From assembly GCA_011033025.1 (NCBI GenBank), contig WFMF01000124.1:124001-188000 (forward strand): a stretch of 64,000 nucleotides of DNA, written 5' to 3'. The position numbers and the translations under genes are program-made. Shown piece after piece: positions 58,501 to 64,000 of this stretch (the first letter of the stretch is position 1; every line of letters begins with the position of its first letter). Under the pieces are notes generated by a model. The model saw only the letters and a list, made by a program, of their open reading frames with translations. It was not told the DNA's origin and did not search any database. The stretch is from Beroe forskalii (taxonomy: Eukaryota > Ctenophora > Nuda > Beroida > Beroidae).

Positions 58501-59633
58501 GTTATAACAACTTAACAACCATTAAACTTTTAAATAAAAGGAAATGACAACTTTCAATTGTAACTATAAGAGCTTTTCAGGGAATTTTTGAGTAATGCTG
58601 CCTTTGGTGCAGAGCATGAATTGTTGTTAATTTAAATTTGTTCATGTCCAAATAAGGAAGCTAGCTTGCATTTATAGAAAGGGTTAATTTTTTATTACAA
58701 ACCTGGTTTCACTATGTCATGTGGATGAAGTGGATGCAATAATTGCCTCAATCTCTAAAATGAAAGAGTCTTGAATGGTCTATATATTTTCTGGGACATT
58801 GCATTATTGTGGCATGACTTTTGTGGCTAAAGGGCTATGTTGGAGAAGCAGCAGTTACCAATTTAGTAGAGAAAAATCCATAAAATAAAGAACTTCTTTA
58901 AAGCATCAATGTACAAGCATAGAAACAGTTTACATTTGTCACAAATATAGCCCAATCCTTTTATAAAACATAATTCATAAGATAATTCTATTCATGAATC
59001 AATTAACAACATAAAATAATTTGATTTACAATTTATAGCATCAAAAGCATTCAGATGAATAGCCCAATTAACCCAAAGTATCCCATGAAGCTCTATCCAT
59101 TGTAGAATACTTCTATTCATAGAAATTGATGTATTGAAGAAAGATTTCTTTTTATTTCAAATAAATTCATAGAAATAAATAATTAAAATGATTTATAGGA
59201 TATTTTGATTTAATACTGACATTTAAGATCATTGATTCAATAGAAACATTTATTTCAAAACACGTGCCCATGGTTCATTAGAAAAATAATTCTACGGCCT
59301 TTTCATCGAATTAATTTGAATAATTACTGCTCAAGGCAAAAATACAAAAAAAATCGACTCAAATAATTTGTCAATTCCATCTGCGCGCTGCATACCGCGA
59401 GCGCGCGGCCACATCGGGTGCAAACAACGTGGCCAATGGCCATTATGCTGAAAATAGATCTATGGAAGTGAGGAGGACCAAAAATCTTTTATGTGAAATA
59501 AAGTGATCCTTCTTGGCCACTGCAGTGGATTTGAAAAGGCTCAAAAATTTTTGCATAAAATTTTTGATCCTCCTCGGCCACGGGTTGGACGAAAAGGCTC
59601 AAAAATTTTTACATAAAAAATTTTTATGTGAAA

Positions 59634-60198
59634 TTTTTTTATGTAAAAAAAAGTGAGCCTGCTCGGCCACCGTACTTGGATCAATTTGAAAAGTTTTGTT
59701 CCGCTTGTCGACTCTAAAGGCTGAAGTGACGTCTTTACTGTAATTTAAGTTAGATCATCTAACTTATTCATTCAAAATTGAAATTGGTTTTCATGCTACA
59801 TTCAATTCGTACCGGTTTGGTCTAATTTTACAACATGAACAAGTGGTTGATGTCAAAATTTCGCCCCTAATAAGTGATGAGCTCATTCGTAGGATGTTAC
59901 CCTACCCTCGCAGCGGCGCAACGTTTCCACATTTGGACGTCACTTTGCAACCTCGCCCGTAGCCATCCAGTCAGAAGAAATAGACGGGGCAGCGTCCGTC
60001 GATGAGCTCATCATTTTGCAAACTTATACATACTACCTCATCACTACCTCATCATTTCAAAACATACATACCCAAATGATGAGCTCATTTTGGATGGCCC
60101 TAATGATAATTTGATAATTTACGGCAGACTTTTCAATTTGACAGCAGACAGTCTGCCTTATGGAGAATATTTTCAATGTTTCCTACTCTACTGAGAAG
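59634..60198. other. Intergenic; ATGATGAGCTCATCAT-like words
   Basis: A last AAGTGAGCCTGCTCGGCCACCG subrepeat of copy C lies at about 59651-59672. GATGAGCTCAT palindromes occur at about 59877, 60001 and 60078. No gene seen. Confidence 0.5.
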
Positions 60199-60605
60199 GT
60201 TTTCTACTAATGGGCAAATTTCCTACCACTGAAAAGATTTCCTGTCACAGGGAAAATTTCGCACCACTGGGAAGATTTCGTACCACTGTGAAGATTTTCT
60301 ACCACTTGGAAGGTTTCCTAAGACTGGGAAGCTTTCCTACCACTGGGAAGATTTCCTGTCACTGGGAAGATTTCGTACCACTGGGAAAGATTTTCTACCA
60401 TTGGGAAGATTTTCTACCATTGGGAAGATTTCCTACCACTGGGAAGATTTCCTATCACTGGGAAGATTTCCTGTCACTGGGAAGATTTTCACCACTGGGA
60501 GGATTTCCTACCAATGCAGGAAGATTTCCAACCACTGGGAAGATTTTCTACCACTGGGAAGATTTCCTACCACTGGGAAGATTTCCTACCACTAGGAAGC
60601 TTTTC
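60199..60605 (+). repeat. 20-bp minisatellite (CCACTGGGAAGATTTCCTA)
   Basis: About twenty units of a 19-21-bp repeat, CTACCACTGGGAAGATTTC. The 141-codon frame 60210-60635 is the translation of the repeat, with no start context or homologue evident. Confidence 0.9.
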
Positions 60606-60943
60606 CTACTCGTAAAACTGCTGGAAAATAACTGAAAAGTACCAGACTAGATCCTAGGAAGATTCCAATGAAAATTTTCGAAAATCTTTTATTTTTGAAA
60701 ATTTTCCCAGTAAACTCATGACTACCTGGACTACCTGGACTACCAACTTTTGAAAGATAAGCAATTCTTCAAAGAGAGTGAAATGTGAATTCTTTAGCAC
60801 ATTAGAAATTTTCTCCAACTCTGTATCTGACACCAACATGATCCCTTTAGGCAATTCAATGTGGAGAGCAGTAGGATCTAAGTGAGTCCCACCAAGATGA
60901 GTGTTGTGCAGGCATCATCAGTCCAACTTACCTCAGCTTTCAG

Positions 60944-62760
60944 GGGCAAAATGGTACCACAGGAACACGACAAAATTAGCCTCCATTAGCCTCCATGGAG
61001 GAGGCTGAGTGGAGGTAGTGGAGGCTAAGTGGAGGCTAATTTCAAAATTAGCCTCCCACGGAGGCTAGTGGAGGCATGAGGCTAATTTTTGAAAAATAGC
61101 CTCCACTATGGAGGCTATATTAGCCTCCACTAGCCTCCATTAGCCTCCACCAGCCTCCACTCAGCCTCCACTCAGCCTCCACTCAGCCTCCATGGAGGCT
61201 AAAATTTTGGTTTAGGCCTCCACTTAGCCTCCACTCAAGATTTAGCCTCCATTAGCCTCCACAGAAATTTAAAGTCATTTTTGTGGAGGCTAAAGTTTCC
61301 ATATGGGAGGCTAATGGAGTTGAGTGGAGCTAAGTAGGCTGAGAGCCTAAGTCATCACGTTTTTCCACAAAACACAAATTTCTTTGCTGAAAATGGTGAT
61401 TTATGTGTACCTACTAATGAAAACAATATATAGCTTCAAACTTTCAGACAGCTCCAACTGTCCTACACTCAGCCTCCACTAGGCCCCACTCAGCCTCCAC
61501 TCAGCCTCCACTAGGCTCCACTCAACCTCCACTCAGCCTCACTCAGCCTCCACTAGGCTCCCCATTCAGCCTCCACTAGGCTCCACTCAGCCTCCACTAG
61601 CCTCCACTAGGATCCAATAGGCTCCACTAGCCTCCACTAGGCTCTACTCAGCCTCCACTAGCCTCCACTAGCCTCCACTAGCCTCCACTCAGCCTCCACT
61701 AGGCTCCATTCAGCATCCACTCAGCCTCCACTAGGCTCCACTCAACCTCCACTAGCCTCCACTAGGCTCCACTCAGCCTCCACTAGGCTCCACTCAACCT
61801 CCACTAGCCTCCACTAGGCTCCACTCAGCCTCTAGGCTCCAGCCTCCACTAGGCTCCACTCAGCCTCCACTAGGCTCCACTCAGCCTCCACTAGCCTCCA
61901 CTAGGATCCAATAGGCTCCACTGGCCTCCACTAGGCTCCACTCAGCCTCCCACTAGGCTCCACTAGGCTCACTCCAGCCTCCACTAGGCTCCATTCATCC
62001 TCCACTCAGCCTCCACTAGGCTCCACTCAGCCTCCACTAGGCTCCTCAGCCTCCACTAGGCTCCATTCAGCCTCACTAAAGGCTCCACCAGCCTCCACTA
62101 GGCTCCACTCAGCCCACCAGGCCTAGTGGAGCCCAGTGCCTAGTGGGCCTAGTGGAGGCCAGAGGAGCCCAGTGGAGGCTGGAGTGGAGTCATTGGAGGC
62201 TGGAGTGAAGCCTAGTGGAGCCTAGTGGAGGCTGAGTGGATTCTAGTGGAGGCCGGTGGTGCCTGATACTAACTGGATTAGAAACTTTGGTCTATGTTGC
62301 TAAAATGTACTCTTTTGTAAAAACATGACATGAATTTAATTTTGTGGAGGCTAGCATATTATCTGTGTTTTTTCATGATTTTGGCCTCCATTTGGAGGTT
62401 ATAGCCTCCACTTGCACTGTCAAAATAGCTTCCATAGAAGCCAAAAAATGACTTTTTAAATTTCCATGGAGGCTAATGGAAGCTAATTCTTCAGTGGTGG
62501 CTAGTGGAGGCTAAACAAAAATTGTAGCCCTCATGGAGGCTGAGTGGAGGCTAATGGAGGCTAGTGGAGGCTAATATAGCCTCCCATAGTGGAGGCTATT
62601 TTCAAAATTAGCCTCATGCCACCACTAGCCCTCCGTGGAGGCTAATTTTTGAAATTAGCCTCCACTTAGCCTCCACTCAGGCTCACTCAGGCTCCACTCA
62701 GCCTCCATGGAGGCTAATGAGGCTAATTTTACCGTGTTCCTGTGGTACCATTTTTTGCCC
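60944..62760. mobile_element. 1.8-kb palindromic element built of GCCTCCACT repeats, TTTCAG flanks
   Basis: Ends GGGCAAAATGGTACCACAGG and its near complement CCTGTGGTACCATTTTTTGCCC; TTTCAG flanks both sides (60938-60943, 62761-62766; 7 bp if the C is counted). The left arm is mostly CACTAGGCTCCACTCAGCCTC (21 bp) in many variants; the orientation flips near 62110 to AGTGGAGGCT, so the whole is a very large asymmetric palindrome. No coding sequence. Confidence 0.82.
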
Positions 62761-62766
62761 TTTCAG

Positions 62767-63503
62767 GAAGCTTTTTTATGAGGTCGGCCCTAGCAGTCAC
62801 CACTGGTACCAGGGTATAGCGTGCTATCAATGCAATGACCACTGAAACTGAAAATTGCTCTTTGGTCTGTCTTCACTCCAAGCATCAATAAATTAAGTAA
62901 CACTCTTAGTGAAGAGAAATAGAGAACTGGTCATGGTGGATGGATCTTGGTGTATTTGTAACCTTTCACATTGCATATATTATTAATGATTTAATGAGAG
63001 TGGTATGCATCCTGACCCAATGGCCAATACTCTTTCTTGAAAGGCACTTACCTCCTGATATTCAGGGTTGAAGAGCTGTTGGAAAGTTTTGTGGCTTGAC
63101 TGCACAAAGATGACTGTATTTGTATCCCAAAGATAATAGGGTTGAAACATTATATTTAATTCATAAATATATAGATTAATTTTAATAAGTTGCTTGATCA
63201 CAATGCATAAACTGTGCAGATTGCTCAATTGACAGAAGGCTCCATCTATCTTTTGTTTTAATCTTTAGTTTTACTGAATAGTTGACACATGAACAGGAAA
63301 TCCATGACCATGTGTCTTTTTCGAGCCCTCTGGTAATTGAGTGATCGTCACGCATATGCTTAAATGCAATTAACATTCCACTTTGTTAACGTAACTGTTC
63401 TATAATTCAATTTTATTGATATTACAATCTGATAGATTAATTACCATAAAACTTAGTTTAATTATAAGACATTATCAAACCTTATCACTATTTGAGGATA
63501 GAC
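62767..63503 (+). promoter_or_regulatory. Upstream region of YKT6
   Basis: About 740 bp of AT-rich sequence with no other gene; the YKT6 promoter and 5' UTR should lie in it. No distinct core promoter motif was recognised. Confidence 0.35.
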
Positions 63504-64000
63504 ATGAGAATACTGTCACTGACTATTTGGAATAAGGAAGCTGAGAAAGCTGTGGAACTTATGTCCATTCATGATGTCAGCCAATTCGGATATTTTGAAA
63601 GAAGTACTATCACAGACTTCCTCAAATTCTCATCTCAATTCATGGCTGATCGCACTGCTCCAGGTCAGCGTAAAAGTGTTAAAGAGAAGGAATATATTTG
63701 TCATACTCTTGTGAAGTCAGATAAAATTGGTGGTGTACTGATTTGTGATGAAGAATACCCACAGCGTGTTGCATATAGTTTTATCTTGAAATCTGTGGAT
63801 GATTTTGTTAAGCATCACTCAAGGGCATCCTGGAAAAATGCGCCTTTCAGTGTTGTTCAAGAAATAAAAGATCAATTTGACCTTTATCAAGATCCTAAAA
63901 AAGCTGATAGTATATCTCAAATTCAAGGTGATCTAGATGACACAAAAGTGATACTTTATGACACCATAGAGAAAGTTTTAGAAAGAGGAGAAAAGCTAGA
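63504..64000 (+). CDS. YKT6: R-SNARE YKT6 (C-terminus beyond window)
   Basis: 165 codons plus two bases with no intron. The N-terminal longin domain (about 1-130) includes YDVSxF-like HDVSQFGYFERS, SVKEKEYICH and CDEEYPQRVAYS, all matching YKT6; the SNARE motif begins near residue 138 (DPKKADSISQIQGDLDDTK) and reaches LERGEKL. YKT6 mediates membrane fusion in ER-Golgi, endosome and autophagosome traffic; it has no membrane anchor segment but a lipid-modified CC-type tail, which would lie in the roughly 33 missing residues. The start is the ATG that aligns with the family's N-terminus (MRILSLTIWNK). The gene looks intact as far as seen and is the most conserved one in the window. Confidence 0.97.
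   Translation, partial: MRILSLTIWNKEAEKAVELMSIHDVSQFGYFERSTITDFLKFSSQFMADRTAPGQRKSVKEKEYICHTLVKSDKIGGVLICDEEYPQRVAYSFILKSVDDFVKHHSRASWKNAPFSVVQEIKDQFDLYQDPKKADSISQIQGDLDDTKVILYDTIEKVLERGEKL

Larger units (their letters stand above)
49908..59633 (+). mobile_element. Giant inverted-repeat element, copy C (both ends present)
   Basis: The only copy with both ends: TTTCACATAAAAATTTTT at 49908 and AAAAATTTTTATGTGAAA ending about 59633. The ends hold GTGGCCGAGGAGGATCAC- and GGCTCACTTTTTT-type subrepeats in opposite orientation (49930-50160 and 59480-59633). Inside are blocks shared with A and B, a 5'-truncated gypsy-type element (51682-56240) and a hAT-like MITE (56698-57067). Compared with A, about 2.9 kb (A 3946-6884) is missing at a junction near 56437. 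Without insertions it would be about 4.8 kb. No transposase was recognised; no target duplication could be fixed. Confidence 0.8.

Noticed and set aside
60210-60635. 141-codon frame of TTGKISYHWEDFLPLG-type repeats
   Set aside because: Pure translation of a 20-bp minisatellite.

Overview
The window is nuclear DNA from an animal, most likely an invertebrate; the species cannot be settled from the sequence. The reasons are GT-AG introns, metazoan-type protein kinases (a WNK/NRBP-like and a PAK-like one), a YKT6 R-SNARE, a WDR88-like WD40 protein, and a very high load of nested DNA transposons, short inverted-repeat elements (MITEs), minisatellites and LTR retroelements. Host genes occupy only a few kilobases of the 64 kb.

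Layout: (1) 1-12.4 kb is copy A of a giant inverted-repeat element, cut by the left window edge and carrying nested insertions (a 47-bp mini-MITE, palindromic 'cloverleaf' repeats, a GGGATC-ended MITE, a solo LTR). (2) 13.27-14.42 kb is a one-exon WD40 gene on the plus strand. (3) 15.9-22.4 kb holds four recognisable exons of a WNK/NRBP-like kinase on the plus strand; no catalytic-loop exon was found and the beta-2 lysine is replaced. Its introns carry a GGGATC MITE and a hAT-like element with a clean 8-bp target duplication. (4) 23.0-24.07 kb is poor, repetitive sequence ending in a 100-N gap. (5) 24.17-26.15 kb is the 3' half of a Ty3/gypsy-type retroelement. (6) 27.07-33.37 kb is copy B of the giant element, inverted. 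(7) 33.4-34.1 kb is a GC-rich palindrome cluster. (8) 34.43-38.41 kb is a 4-kb element with about 1-kb inverted ends built of tandem repeats. (9) 38.51-43.23 kb is a PAK-like kinase on the minus strand, for which a complete ten-exon, phase-consistent model could be built (460 aa). (10) 43.6-49.6 kb is intergenic, with a minisatellite, a 1-kb tandem duplication, a CCAATGG array and a MITE. (11) 49.9-59.63 kb is copy C of the giant element, with a second, 5'-truncated gypsy-type element and a small hAT-like MITE inside it. (12) 60.2-62.77 kb holds two satellite-like structures. (13) 63.50 kb to the window end is YKT6, missing only its C-terminal tail at the edge.

Comparing the three giant copies gives empty sites for several insertions, so element ends and target duplications are in some cases defined to the base: solo LTR AATGC, hAT-like MITE CGTTCGAG, mini-MITE TA. 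The giant element shows no transposase. The A/B and B/C pairs form very large inverted repeats around the gene islands. The most unusual signals are a 173-bp cloverleaf-like DNA palindrome present twice with a compensatory stem change, a PAK intron whose length equals the offset of a 13-bp direct repeat spanning both splice sites, and the WNK-like gene with a duplicated in-phase splice donor.
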